64,000 bases of DNA from Mycobacterium seoulense (GTDB lineage Bacteria > Actinomycetota > Actinomycetes > Mycobacteriales > Mycobacteriaceae): the NCBI RefSeq assembly GCF_010731595.1, contig NZ_AP022582.1, forward strand, positions 4,650,001-4,714,000, read 5' to 3'. The position numbers and the translations under genes are program-made. Each line of letters opens with the position of its first letter. The first letter of the stretch is position 1. A model generated the notes under the pieces. The model was not told where the DNA came from, did not search any database, and saw nothing but the letters and a program-made list of their open reading frames with translations. Shown one piece after another: positions 45,909 through 54,774 of this stretch.

Positions 45909-46250
45909 GGCGGCACGCATTTAGCTCGGCGAGCCGTCATGCGGCGCCGGCTCGGCGTGATCGTCCGGTCGGGGAAGAGGAGATTACCGCCGGCACCGCC
46001 GGAATGCGCGGGAATCGCGAATCTTCGCAAAACCGCGTCATCCCCGAGTTCCTGTACTAATGTCCAACAACAGCGACAAGGGGGGTTACTAGCGGCAACC
46101 GCAAGTTCAGTCCGACATACGAAATGGTCGCGAAGATCCCCTGGTACGAAATTGAATTCATGCTGCGCAGAAAAGCCATTCGAGAATGGGTTTTCCGGTA
46201 CCCCTTTGCCGCACAACGGATCAGCATCGTATTAGAGCGAGGATCAAGAA
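45909..46250. other. Intergenic region with low-GC segment
   Basis: No convincing gene. Positions 46060-46250 are clearly less GC-rich than their surroundings. A short open frame from 46124 has no recognisable motif and runs into the acyltransferase start in another frame. It holds an imperfect inverted repeat described separately. May be the promoter/leader of the acyltransferase pair. Confidence 0.5.
46171..46194 (+). promoter_or_regulatory. Imperfect inverted repeat in leader of acyltransferase operon
   Basis: AAAAGCCATTC-GA-GAATGGGTTTT, with one mismatch in 11 bp, followed by the T-run that forms one arm. Could be an attenuator-like hairpin or an operator 57 bp before the acyltransferase ATG. 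Confidence 0.35.
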
Positions 46251-47702
46251 ATGGTCGCACTCGGAAACATCAGCGAATGGCAACCACCGCACGGCCCACT
46301 GACCACGTGGACGGCCACACCCGCGGCGCACGAAGCGGCTCGTACCGCGCCGTTGAGCGAACTGGTTCCGAGTTATCAACAGAGCCAACACCTCTGGACC
46401 GCTCACCATGGTAACGCGCTCAACAGAAGGCTGCCCCGTCTGATGGTGGTGGCCTGGGACATCCCCGGCGTGTGTGACATCCCGGCGATGACGGCGGCGA
46501 TCAATGCCCATGTCCGCGGTCAGGACACCTACCACAGCTGGTTCGAAATCGTGGAAGGCGTCATCGTTCGCCGCGCGATCGCCGACCCCGAGGTCATCGA
46601 ATTCGCTCCGACGGCGTTCGGGCCGATGAGCCCCGACCAAGCGCGCACCCACGCCCTGACGGCGACACCCGAGACGCTCGGATGGGGTTGCTTCACATAC
46701 GGTGTCGTCCAGGGGGCAGACCACTTCACCTTCTACGCCAGCGTCGACCACCTGCACATCGACGGCGTCTCCGCCGCGCTGATCTTCCTCGACATCCACC
46801 TGACGTATCACGAACTGGCACTGGGCGTTGGAGGCGGCGGGCTCCCGGCTCGCCCCGAGCTGAGAAGCTACCGCGATTACACCGCGCGGCAGCGCGAGAA
46901 GGTGGCCGGGCTGACGCTGTCCTCCCCCGAGATCAAGGACTGGATTGCGTTCGCGCGCGAGACCGAAGGTGACTGGCCGAGCTTTCCGCTGCCGCTGGGC
47001 GACACGTGGGCCAGCTGCCAGGGTGACTTGGTCACGGTCGAGTTGCTGGACGCCAAGGGGACGGAGTCTTTCGACGCCGCCTGCTGCGCGGCGGGTGCCC
47101 GGTTCATCGGGGGAGTACTCGCGTGCACGGCGTTGGCGGAGCGCGAATTGACCGGCAAGGAAACCTATTTCGGCTTCACCGCCCGCGACACGCGGACCAC
47201 GGACGTCGACGCGATGACAGTGGGATGGTTCGCCAGCCTGATCCCGGTCACCGTGCCGACGGCCGGCGACTCGTTCCCCGAGGCGGCGCGGGCGGCGCAG
47301 AAGTCTTTCGACTCCGCCAAGGACCTCGCCGCGGTGCCGGTCCAGCGGGTGCTGGAGTTGGCCACGCCGGACGAGCTGGGGATTAAGCTGCCCACGCAAC
47401 TGCCGATGATGGTGTCGTTTCTGGACTTCCGGAAGATACCCCTCGTCGGGATGTGGACGGAGATGAACTTCGGGACCTACGGCGACAGCCTGTCCGCGGG
47501 CGGGATCAACATGTGGATCAACCGGCACGTCGAACGAACCACGGTGACGATGTCCTTCCCGGACAACGGGATAGCGCGCGAGTCGGTGCAGCGCTACGTG
47601 GCGGCGTTGGTCCGGGAGTTCGCTCGTGTCATCGACACCACCCCCGACCAACCCGACGTGGTTGCGGCCGAGGCGCACCGAACAACGGGGGTGGGAAGAT
47701 GA
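46251..47702 (+). CDS. PapA-like condensation-domain acyltransferase
   Basis: 483 residues, ATG start. Condensation/CoA-dependent acyltransferase superfamily: catalytic HxxxDG as H167-L-H-I-D171-G172 (SVDHLHIDGVSA), and DFRKIPLVG in place of the DFGWG structural motif. The N-terminal arm (ISEWQPPHGPLTTWTATPAA) is typical of mycobacterial PapA proteins that acylate trehalose or glycolipids. It overlaps the next acyltransferase gene by four bases. No polyketide synthase or MmpL gene is in the window, so the acceptor is unknown. Confidence 0.82.
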   Translation: MVALGNISEWQPPHGPLTTWTATPAAHEAARTAPLSELVPSYQQSQHLWTAHHGNALNRRLPRLMVVAWDIPGVCDIPAMTAAINAHVRGQDTYHSWFEIVEGVIVRRAIADPEVIEFAPTAFGPMSPDQARTHALTATPETLGWGCFTYGVVQGADHFTFYASVDHLHIDGVSAALIFLDIHLTYHELALGVGGGGLPARPELRSYRDYTARQREKVAGLTLSSPEIKDWIAFARETEGDWPSFPLPLGDTWASCQGDLVTVELLDAKGTESFDAACCAAGARFIGGVLACTALAERELTGKETYFGFTARDTRTTDVDAMTVGWFASLIPVTVPTAGDSFPEAARAAQKSFDSAKDLAAVPVQRVLELATPDELGIKLPTQLPMMVSFLDFRKIPLVGMWTEMNFGTYGDSLSAGGINMWINRHVERTTVTMSFPDNGIARESVQRYVAALVREFARVIDTTPDQPDVVAAEAHRTTGVGR

Positions 47703-49051
47703 GCAACGTGCTGGACCTGGCCGACCAGACGCTTTTCCTCGGCGAGCGAGCGACCGCCACCACCAGTGTGGTGCAATGCATCTGGGTGTACGACCGCGCC
47801 GTCGACATCGACGGCCTGCGGACCTTTCATCGCCAGCTGTGTCGGGGCCGATTGCGTCGCCGCATCGAAAGGTCCCCGCTGCCGTTCGGCCGCCATCGCT
47901 GGGTGGTGCCCACCGATCAGTCGGACCTGGAGGTCGTCGCGACTCCGCTGCCGCGCGATGCGATCGACGGCTGGCTGGACCGGCAGGCGGACAAGCGTCC
48001 CGACGCCGAGCGCGGCCCCGGGTGGCACCTCGCCGTCCTCCCGTTGACCGATGGCGGCGCGGCGGTGAGCTTTGTGGTCACCCACACCCTCACCGACGGC
48101 GTCGGGCTGTGCGAGGCGCTGGCGGACGCGGCGCGCGGCCGCGACGATGCGCACGACTGGCCGCCCGCGGCGTCGCGCCGTCGATGGCGGGCGCTGCGCG
48201 AGGACGCGCGCCAAGTCGCGCACGACACCCCGAACGTGGGCCGCGCCGTGGTGGCCGCGGCGCGCATGGTCCTGGCCGGACGCCGGGGCGCGACCGCCGC
48301 GTCGCCGGCCGACAAGCGGCCCGCGCCGCCCACCGGACCGGACGAACGCATCACGCTGCCCATGGCGACGGTGTTCGTCGACGCCGACGAGTGGGACGCG
48401 CGCGCCGCCGCGCTCGGGGGAACCAGCAACGCGCTGCTCGCCGGACTGGCCGCCCACCTTGCCCGACGAGTGGGGCGGGTCGCCACCGACGGCACGGTCA
48501 ACGTGGGGATGCCCGTCAACGAGCGCACCCCGGGCGACACCCGTGCCAACGCCGCGATCAACGTCGACATCGCGGTCGACCCCGCGCCCGCGACGGCCGA
48601 CCTGCGCGAGATCCGCGCCCGGATCAAGGAAGCCCTGACGCGCCACCGGGACGAGCCCGACGAGCGCTGGGCGTTGCTGCCGCTGGTTCCCTTCATTCCG
48701 CGGCGCGTCATGCGGCGACTCATCGGCGTGGTCACCGGCAGTGCGATCACCGTCGCGTCGTCCAACCTCGGGACGCTGGATCCCGCCGTCAACCGGCCGG
48801 ACGGCACCGACGCCGACCATTTCGCCATGAGGACCGTGTACCCGGGCGTGACCGCCGCGACGATGTACCGCACCAATGGCGGGCTGGCGTTGTTGTCGGG
48901 ACGAGTGCACGGCCGGGTCTTCGTCTCGTTCCTCGCCTACGAGCTGGGTCGCCACAACTCGGATATCGATTTGCGCCAACAGATTTCGACCGCATTGAGC
49001 GAGTTCTCGCTCACCGCCGGCACGGGGTGGCGCACCGTGTGCCCGGTGTGA
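47699..49051 (+). CDS. Wax-ester synthase/DGAT-like acyltransferase
   Basis: 450 residues, start ATG within ATGA overlap with the PapA-like stop. The HxxxDG motif is H129-T-L-T-D133-G134 (VVTHTLTDGVGL). The C-terminal half has VNVGMPVNERTPGDTR and VASSNLGTLDPAVNRPDG, as in the WS/DGAT C-terminal domain. Coupled to the PapA-like gene, so both probably act on one lipid. Convergent with the TetR gene, ten bases apart. Confidence 0.78.
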   Translation: MSNVLDLADQTLFLGERATATTSVVQCIWVYDRAVDIDGLRTFHRQLCRGRLRRRIERSPLPFGRHRWVVPTDQSDLEVVATPLPRDAIDGWLDRQADKRPDAERGPGWHLAVLPLTDGGAAVSFVVTHTLTDGVGLCEALADAARGRDDAHDWPPAASRRRWRALREDARQVAHDTPNVGRAVVAAARMVLAGRRGATAASPADKRPAPPTGPDERITLPMATVFVDADEWDARAAALGGTSNALLAGLAAHLARRVGRVATDGTVNVGMPVNERTPGDTRANAAINVDIAVDPAPATADLREIRARIKEALTRHRDEPDERWALLPLVPFIPRRVMRRLIGVVTGSAITVASSNLGTLDPAVNRPDGTDADHFAMRTVYPGVTAATMYRTNGGLALLSGRVHGRVFVSFLAYELGRHNSDIDLRQQISTALSEFSLTAGTGWRTVCPV

Positions 49052-49060
49052 GCCCGCGCG

Positions 49061-49735
49061 TCACGCGTCCGAACGCGGCTCCGCGGCCGTCTCCGTGAGC
49101 CGGTACAGGCTGGGCTTGGCGAGCTCGTCGAGCAGGGCGGCCAGGTGATCGACGAGCTGGTCCGGTTCCAGTCGCACGTCACCGGCGAGCCAGGCGCTGA
49201 TGGTCTGGCCGACGCCGCCGACCACGAAGTGTGCCGCGGCCTTGATGCGGTCGTTTTCCGGAACCCTTAGCGCGTCTCCGACGTGCCGGCCCGACAGCAT
49301 GGCGAACAGCGCACTGGATTCGGCGCGCTTGCGCACGATCACCGGGTCGGCCAGCTGCGTGCTGAACAGCAGGCGCCCGAGGCGGGCGTCGTCGGCGATG
49401 GTGTGCACGATGTTGGCCATGCCCGCACGGGTCTGCTCGGGCGCCGGCACCGTCGCCACCGCGGCCTGTGTGGTGGCGGCCAGCTGGGCGACCACCCAGT
49501 CGAACACCGAAGCGACGAATTCGTCTTTGTCGGCGAAGCTTTCGTAGAAGTAGCGGGCCGCCAGCCCGGCCTGGCGGCACACGCCGCGGACGGTGACCGC
49601 CGAGACGCTCTGTCGCTGGGCGCCGAGTATGTCGAGGCCCGCGGCCAGAAGCCGGCTGCGGCGCGTGGCCAGTCGCTGCGCGGCCTCGACGCCGCGATAC
49701 GGCCGCGCGCTCGAGGTCTCGCTCATGCGAACCAT
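49061..49735 (-). CDS. TetR/AcrR-family regulator (Rv0275c type)
   Basis: 224 residues from ATG at 49735 (MVRMSETSSARPYRG), or 221 from 49726. HTH: RLLAAGLDILGAQRQSVSAV and VRGVCRQAGLAARYFYESFA. The C-terminal domain is the TetR_C type with VGGVGQTISAWLAGD. Divergent from the MpaB/DUF2236 gene with about 80 bp between starts, so direct regulation of that gene is probable. Confidence 0.85.
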   Translation of the reverse strand: MVRMSETSSARPYRGVEAAQRLATRRSRLLAAGLDILGAQRQSVSAVTVRGVCRQAGLAARYFYESFADKDEFVASVFDWVVAQLAATTQAAVATVPAPEQTRAGMANIVHTIADDARLGRLLFSTQLADPVIVRKRAESSALFAMLSGRHVGDALRVPENDRIKAAAHFVVGGVGQTISAWLAGDVRLEPDQLVDHLAALLDELAKPSLYRLTETAAEPRSDA

Positions 49736-49817
49736 CTTGACACCGGCGCGGCGCCGCGACAATATCAGGAAACACGCGTTCGCAGATTGGCGGGCGGTGC
49801 CGCGGGAGGGTTTGACC

Positions 49818-50729
49818 ATGGCGATACACGGCGCTGTTCACGAACCGGCACGGCATGTCGAGCGCGCGATCGCCGACCCGCCCCGGCGATCCCCCGCGCG
49901 GCGGAGCCGGCGGGCGCTCGGCATCGACGAGGGGCTGATGGGCGTCGCGTTGTTGGCCGGCCCGGCGAACGTCATCATGCAGTTGGCGCGCCCCGGTGTC
50001 GGCTACGGCGTCATGGAGAGCCGCGTCGAGAGTGGCCGCGTCGACCTGCATCCGATCAAGCGCGCGCGCACCACCTTCACCTACCTGGCCGTGGCGACCA
50101 ACGGCAGCGACGCCCAGAAGGAGGCCTTCCGCAGGGCGGTGAACCGCGCGCACGCCCAGGTCTACTCGACCCCGGAAAGCCCGGTGCAATACAACGCCTT
50201 TGACCCCGAGCTGCAGCTGTGGGTCGGAGCGTGCCTGTACAAGGGCGGGGTCGACATCTACCGCATGTTCATCGGCGAGCTGGACGGCGAGGACGCCGAC
50301 CGCCATTACCGCGAGGGCATGGCGCTGGCGACCACCCTGCAGGTGCCGCCACAGATGTGGCCCGCGGACCGGGCGGCGTTCGACCGGTACTGGCAGGAGT
50401 CGCTGGCCAAGGTCCACATCGACGACGCCGTCCGCGAGTACCTCTATCCCATCGCCGCCAGCCGCATCCCTGGGCTGGCGCTTCCGCGCCCGCTGCAACG
50501 CGCCTGCGACAGCCTGGCGTTGCTGATCACCACGGGATTCCTGCCGCAGCGGTTCCGCGACGAGATGCGCCTGCCCTGGGACGCCGCCAAGCAACGGCGC
50601 TTCGACCGGCTCATGGCGGCGCTTGCCCTGGTGAACCGGCGCCTGCCGCGGTTCATTCGGCAGTTCCCGTTCAACGTTCTGCTGGCCGACGTCGACCGCC
50701 GGATCAGGACGGGGCGCCCGTTGGTCTAG
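49818..50729 (+). CDS. MpaB/DUF2236-family oxygenase (Rv0276 type)
   Basis: 303 residues from ATG MAIHGAVHEPARHVERAI, with GGGAGGG seven bases upstream. DUF2236/ER-bound oxygenase MpaB-like domain: MGVALLAGPANVIMQLARPG, RARTTFTYLAVATNGS and ELQLWVGACLYKGGVDIYR. The family contains heme-containing latex-clearing (Lcp) proteins and fungal MpaB; the mycobacterial substrate is not known. Divergent from TetR; followed by the PPE gene after a 93 bp gap with a Zur-like site. Confidence 0.82.
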   Translation: MAIHGAVHEPARHVERAIADPPRRSPARRSRRALGIDEGLMGVALLAGPANVIMQLARPGVGYGVMESRVESGRVDLHPIKRARTTFTYLAVATNGSDAQKEAFRRAVNRAHAQVYSTPESPVQYNAFDPELQLWVGACLYKGGVDIYRMFIGELDGEDADRHYREGMALATTLQVPPQMWPADRAAFDRYWQESLAKVHIDDAVREYLYPIAASRIPGLALPRPLQRACDSLALLITTGFLPQRFRDEMRLPWDAAKQRRFDRLMAALALVNRRLPRFIRQFPFNVLLADVDRRIRTGRPLV

Positions 50730-50761
50730 TGCGAGGGCCGAATCGGCCGCCGTGTTGATAA

Positions 50762-50776
50762 CGACAATCATATTCA
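50762..50776. promoter_or_regulatory. Zur-box-like sequence upstream of PPE gene
   Basis: On the minus strand TGAATATGATTGTCG agrees at 12 of 15 positions with the actinobacterial Zur consensus TGAAAATGATTTTCA. It lies 46 bp upstream of the PPE ATG in a locally AT-rich patch. The PPE3/ESX-3 region of M. tuberculosis is known to be Zur-controlled. Confidence 0.45.
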
Positions 50777-50822
50777 TTAAGCTCTCCTCTGCCTGGTAAG
50801 CCCTCCAGCCCGAGGAGTACCT

Positions 50823-52400
50823 ATGACGGCGCCGATCTGGATGGCCTCGCCACCCGAGGTGCATTCCGCGTTGCTCAGTAGCGGCCCTGGTCCGGCGTCG
50901 CTGCTGGCGGCGGCCGCGGCATGGTCCCAACTGAGCACCGAATACGCCTCGGCCGCAGCGCAACTCAGCGGTGTGTTGGCCGCGGCGCAGGCCGGATCGT
51001 GGGAGGGGCCCAGCGCGGAGTCGTATGTGGCCGCGCATGCGCCCTATCTCGCGTGGCTGACGAGCGCCAGCGCGGACAGCGCGGTGGCGGCCGCCGAACA
51101 CGAGAGCGCCGCGGTCGCCTACACCGCGGCGTTGGCGGCCATGCCGACGCTGCCGGAACTCGCCGCCAACCACGCCGTCCACGGCGCGTTGGTGGCGACG
51201 AACTTTTTCGGCATCAACACGGTTCCGATCGCGGTCAACGAGGCGGACTACGCCCGGATGTGGGTGCAGGCGGCCGGCACCATGACCACCTACCAGGCGG
51301 TCTCGACCGCGGCCGTCGCGGCGACACCGCAGACCGATCCGGCGCCGCAGATCGTGAAATCCACTGCCACCGGCCAAGGCTCGGGGAACGATCTGCACGA
51401 CCCCACGATCGACAATCCGCTCGACGACTTCATCGCGAATATCCTGAAGAACCTCGGCATCAACTGGGACCCGGCCGAGGGCACCGTCAACGGGCTGCCC
51501 TACGACGCGTACACCAATGCGGGAGAACCGATCTTCTGGGTCGTTCGAGCGCTGGAGTTGCTCGAGGATTTTCAGCAGTTCGGCTACTACCTGGTGCACA
51601 ACCCGGCCCTGGCCTTCCAGTACATCGTCCAACTCATGCTGTTCGACTGGCCGACCCACATCCTCGAGATCTTGACCAGCCAGCCCGAGCTATTGGCCCC
51701 CGCGGTTCTGCTCGCGGCCGCTCCGCTGGGCGCCGTCGGCGCGTTCGCCGGGTTGGCCGGGCTGGCCGGCATACCCCAGCCCGCGGTCGTACCGGCGCCG
51801 GCACCCGCGCCCGCCCCACCGCCCGGCGCGATGCCGGCCGTCGCGATGGCGCCGACCACCGTCGCGCCGGCCCCGGCCCCGGCCTCGGTGCCGGCGTCCG
51901 CGCCCGCTCCGACCGCGACCACCGTCGCCGCCTCCGGGCCGCCCGCGCCTCCGCCACCGCACGCGGCCGGTTTCGCACCGCCCTATGTCGTGGCCCCGCC
52001 GGGCATCGGGTCTGGTTCGGGGATGGGCGCCGGCGCCAGCTCGAGCGCCAAAAGGAAAGCGCCCGAACCGGATAGCGCCGCCGCCGCCGCGGCCGCGGCA
52101 GCGCGAGGGCAGGCCAGGGCGCGCCGGCGCAGGCGGGCGATCCAGCGCGACTACGGCGACGAGTTCGCGGATATGAACGTCGACGTGGACCCGGATTGGC
52201 GTGCGCCCGGTGACGAGGCGCCGTCGGCCGCATCGGGGAGCGGCGCCGGGAAGCTGGGGTTCGCCGGTACGGCGCGCCGGGAGGCGCCCGCCGTGGCGAC
52301 GGGTCTCACCACACTGGCAGGTGACGAGTTCGGCGCCGGCCCACGGATTCCCATGATGCCGGGCACCTGGGACGGCGGCGGTAGCAGCGAGACGCCGTAG
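50823..52400 (+). CDS. PPE-family protein, PPE-PPW type (PPE3/PPE4-like)
   Basis: 525 residues, GAGGAG five bases before the ATG. PPE domain at residues 1-175: [20 protein letters not shown], the WxG motif in [11 protein letters not shown], and [21 protein letters not shown] Pro/Ala linker follows, then a basic stretch [10 protein letters not shown] near residue 440 and the PPW C-terminus [11 protein letters not shown]...RIPMMPGTW. Type VII secretion substrate, normally needing a PE partner and EspG chaperone; no PE gene precedes it. Position matches Rv0280 in front of ESX-3. A near-identical N-terminus is found in the PPE gene at 62652. Confidence 0.9.
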   Translation: MTAPIWMASPPEVHSALLSSGPGPASLLAAAAAWSQLSTEYASAAAQLSGVLAAAQAGSWEGPSAESYVAAHAPYLAWLTSASADSAVAAAEHESAAVAYTAALAAMPTLPELAANHAVHGALVATNFFGINTVPIAVNEADYARMWVQAAGTMTTYQAVSTAAVAATPQTDPAPQIVKSTATGQGSGNDLHDPTIDNPLDDFIANILKNLGINWDPAEGTVNGLPYDAYTNAGEPIFWVVRALELLEDFQQFGYYLVHNPALAFQYIVQLMLFDWPTHILEILTSQPELLAPAVLLAAAPLGAVGAFAGLAGLAGIPQPAVVPAPAPAPAPPPGAMPAVAMAPTTVAPAPAPASVPASAPAPTATTVAASGPPAPPPPHAAGFAPPYVVAPPGIGSGSGMGAGASSSAKRKAPEPDSAAAAAAAAARGQARARRRRRAIQRDYGDEFADMNVDVDPDWRAPGDEAPSAASGSGAGKLGFAGTARREAPAVATGLTTLAGDEFGAGPRIPMMPGTWDGGGSSETP

Positions 52401-52451
52401 CGCACGCAACGACCTCGCGCGCCCGCGCCGGTGGATCCTCGGAGGCGAGGA

Positions 52452-53015
52452 TCAGATCTTCGTTCCCTTCGCGGCGCTGACTTGATAGCTACCCGTGTCG
52501 TCGGTGAAGGTGACCACGAACTGATGTTTGAGGTGGTCGATGGTTGCCTGGCAGGTAAAGCTGCCACCCTTGGTCACGGTGGGGTTTTGGCCGTCGTTGC
52601 AGGAGACGTCGCCGACGTTCCTCGCGCCGTAACCCGCCGGGTCGGACAGCACGTGCGCGACACCGGCCTGCACGGCGGCGACGTCGAGTTGCTTGGTGAC
52701 GAAAAAGCCCGGCGCCAACAATCCCGGGATGGCGACCGCCGCGGCGGCCACGGTGATCCCTGCGCCCAGGTAGAGCGGCAGACGTCTGCGCGCCGCGGAC
52801 CGCGGGCCGTGTGGGGCGAAGGTGGTTGGCGCCCAGAAGTTCTCACCGGGACGGAGTTGCTGCCGAGGGTGGGGCAGGGGCGGGTGCGGCCTCCCCATGG
52901 GGAAGGGGCGCGGCAGCGGCCGGGTGGGTGGTTCGTGACAGGGCCCGGAGGTGGGCGGTGGCCCGGCCGGTGGTTGGGGGTATTGCCGTGGCGCCCTGGG
53001 CTGCGGTGGCTGCAT
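52452..53015 (-). CDS. DUF4333 membrane-anchored protein
   Basis: 187 residues, GAGAGG upstream of the ATG. The N-terminal 75 residues are Pro/Arg rich and cytosolic; one membrane helix follows (LPLYLGAGITVAAAAVAIPG, residues about 80-100), then an extracytoplasmic DUF4333 domain, AVQAGVAHVLSDPAGYGA with paired cysteines in VSCNDGQ and FTCQATI. Topology mirrors the kinase and sensor proteins further along. Transcribed divergently from the FHA-HTH gene, with operator 53091-53116 in between. Confidence 0.8.
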   Translation of the reverse strand: MQPPQPRAPRQYPQPPAGPPPTSGPCHEPPTRPLPRPFPMGRPHPPLPHPRQQLRPGENFWAPTTFAPHGPRSAARRRLPLYLGAGITVAAAAVAIPGLLAPGFFVTKQLDVAAVQAGVAHVLSDPAGYGARNVGDVSCNDGQNPTVTKGGSFTCQATIDHLKHQFVVTFTDDTGSYQVSAAKGTKI

Positions 53016-53090
53016 CGGAGAACCTCTCTCGCTGTGGCCTGGGTGGCGGGTAGCGGGCCCGTGCTCGAACTCTAACCGAAGCGTACGATG

Positions 53091-53116
53091 AGTGCAATGT
53101 TTAAAAACATAGCACT
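53091..53116. promoter_or_regulatory. Operator repeat, copy 1 (DUF4333 / FHA-HTH promoter)
   Basis: AGTGCAATG-TTTAAAAA-CATAGCACT has arms matching at 8 of 9 positions. It shares its 9-8-9 layout and half-site with the repeat at 55622. It lies 76 bp upstream of the DUF4333 start and 97 bp upstream of the FHA gene start. Confidence 0.6.
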
Positions 53117-53212
53117 AACCGCCTCAGCCGACTTCGCGCGCAGCCGCTGTAGCATCACCGGTAATGCATTGGGTCATACCGCAGCAGTGGCCCCCCGACC
53201 GAGGAGCGCTAC

Positions 53213-54343
53213 GTGACATCCGGCCAATCGACGACCGCGCTCACCGTGCGGGTCGGGCAGGCGACCCACACGCTTGACCCCGCGGCCGGCGTCGCCGTCA
53301 TCGGTCGAGACGCCGGGGCCGCGGTACGGGTGGACGACGAGCGGATCTCGCGGTCGCACGTGCGGCTCGAGCCGCACCGCGACGGCTGGCAGGCCTTCGA
53401 CACCAGCACCAACGGGATGTTCGTCGACGGGATACGCCGCAACTCGGTCCTGCTCACCGGCGCCACCACCATCTATCTGGGCGCGCCCGACGGGGTGGCC
53501 GTGAGCCTGACCCCGCAGCACCCGTCGGAGGTGACGGGCGAGGAGTCGACCCAAGTCGTGCGCCCGTTCGACTCCGACGACGAACAGTGGTGGGAGGGCC
53601 AAAGCGACCCGGGCGTCATCCGCGCGGGCGGCGCGGTCGCCGAGCGCCGACAGCAGCTGGGGATCTCCCAGCGCAGCCTGGACCGCGACGGAATCATCAA
53701 CGCGGGCGCCCTGATCAACTTCGAGAAGGGCCGCAGCTGGCCGCGTCGCAGCACGCTGGAGCGGCTGGAGAAGGTGTTGGACTGGCCCACGGGCCACATC
53801 ACGCGCATCCGCCGCGGGGCGGTTCCGGCGCCGGCCGGCGGTGCGGTCAGGATCGCCCCGCCCCGGGCTGCCGGCGACGAGGCCACCGAGGTGCTGACCG
53901 ACTCCGTTCAGGCGCCGCTGATGGCCGAGACGGTGGAACTGGCCATGCACACCCTCACCACCGCCGTCGCTGACCTGCCCGAGCCGACCGATCCCGACTT
54001 CACCCCCAGGGCCACCAAAATCCTCGCCGACCTGCGCAAGCTCGAAAGGTTGGCATCGAGCGCGGCGCGCAACGCCAAAGGCAGCCCGTCCGTCATCCTG
54101 GCGCTGAGCAGCGTGCGGCGCAGCTATAACGACTTGATGAGGCGGGCGGCGGCCTCGCCGGCGGCCACGCTGGGGCAGCGGCTCTACGGCGCCCGCCACC
54201 GGGCGGAACTGAGCCTCGAGGAGGCGGCCAACGGCGCCGGGCTGCCGGTATCCGCCCTCGAAGACGCCGAAGCCGAGCGCGCGATCTCTCCCGAGGCCAC
54301 ACGGGCCATCGAAAACCTCGTCGCGCAGCTGACAGTCAGTTAA
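53213..54343 (+). CDS. FHA domain protein with two helix-turn-helix segments
   Basis: 376 residues, GTG start with GAGGAG six bases upstream. FHA domain at residues 10-100: GRD at 31-33, S46-R-S-H49, TSTNGMFVDG with N67-G68 for phosphothreonine recognition. A linker holds ESTQVVRPF (residues 111-119), similar to the phosphorylated Thr motif of GarA. XRE-like HTH 1 spans about 136-200 (AERRQQLGISQRSLDRDG, LINFEKGRSWPRRSTLERLE); a second HTH-like unit spans 319-372 (LGQRLYGARHRAELSLEEAA). Candidate transcription factor coupled to Ser/Thr kinase signalling; the kinase at 59481 is the obvious partner (inference). Confidence 0.82.
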   Translation: MTSGQSTTALTVRVGQATHTLDPAAGVAVIGRDAGAAVRVDDERISRSHVRLEPHRDGWQAFDTSTNGMFVDGIRRNSVLLTGATTIYLGAPDGVAVSLTPQHPSEVTGEESTQVVRPFDSDDEQWWEGQSDPGVIRAGGAVAERRQQLGISQRSLDRDGIINAGALINFEKGRSWPRRSTLERLEKVLDWPTGHITRIRRGAVPAPAGGAVRIAPPRAAGDEATEVLTDSVQAPLMAETVELAMHTLTTAVADLPEPTDPDFTPRATKILADLRKLERLASSAARNAKGSPSVILALSSVRRSYNDLMRRAAASPAATLGQRLYGARHRAELSLEEAANGAGLPVSALEDAEAERAISPEATRAIENLVAQLTVS

Positions 54344-54711
54344 CGCCCCACCGGCGGCGCCGGGGACGGTGCCCACGGCGTCCCGATCCGGGTGGCATGA
54401 GCCTGGGCGGCCTGGCGGCGCAGATTTCTTCGCGCAGTGTGGTTTTCGAGTAAGGCAATCCAGTTCCAGCCCAGGATCGAGGCCACACTCCACCACCCGG
54501 CGAGCAGGTTATGCAACAGCGCGTCGTGCAGTGCGGCCTCGCACTGAGCGAATGTTCCGGTGACGGTGTAGGTCTGGTTGAACATGAGCACCACCGCGCC
54601 GGTGTGTTTCCTGATCCGTACCCGGAACAGCGGCTGGTTGCCGGGTGGGGCCGGGTAGTTGGCCTGCCAGGGGGCGTAGGGCTGCCGATAGGCGGGGTGC
54701 GGCGCAGACAT
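54340..54711 (-). CDS. Small membrane protein of unknown function
   Basis: 123 residues, GGAGGAAAG before the ATG. Pro/Tyr-rich cytosolic start (YRQPYAPWQANYPAPPG), a central part with RIRKHTGAVVLMFNQTYTV, and one hydrophobic stretch ALLHNLLAGWWSVASILGWN followed by an Arg-rich tail. It overlaps the convergent FHA-HTH stop by four bases. No domain recognised. Confidence 0.55.
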   Translation of the reverse strand: MSAPHPAYRQPYAPWQANYPAPPGNQPLFRVRIRKHTGAVVLMFNQTYTVTGTFAQCEAALHDALLHNLLAGWWSVASILGWNWIALLENHTARRNLRRQAAQAHATRIGTPWAPSPAPPVGR

Positions 54712-54774
54712 CTTTCCTCCGTAATGGGTGGGGCGGTTCGGATTTCACGGCGCAAGGCCGTTGCGAGCGGTGGG

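Noticed and set aside
46124..46414. Short plus-strand open frame before the PapA-like gene
   Set aside because: No motif, runs into the acyltransferase coding region in another frame, and lies in a leader-like low-GC region.
50730..50822. IdeR iron box upstream of the PPE gene
   Set aside because: No TTAGGTTAGGCTAACCTAA-like sequence; the AT patch fits Zur better.
49179..51659. 826-codon minus-strand frame spanning the TetR, DUF2236 and PPE genes
   Set aside because: Crosses three well-supported genes and carries no domain.
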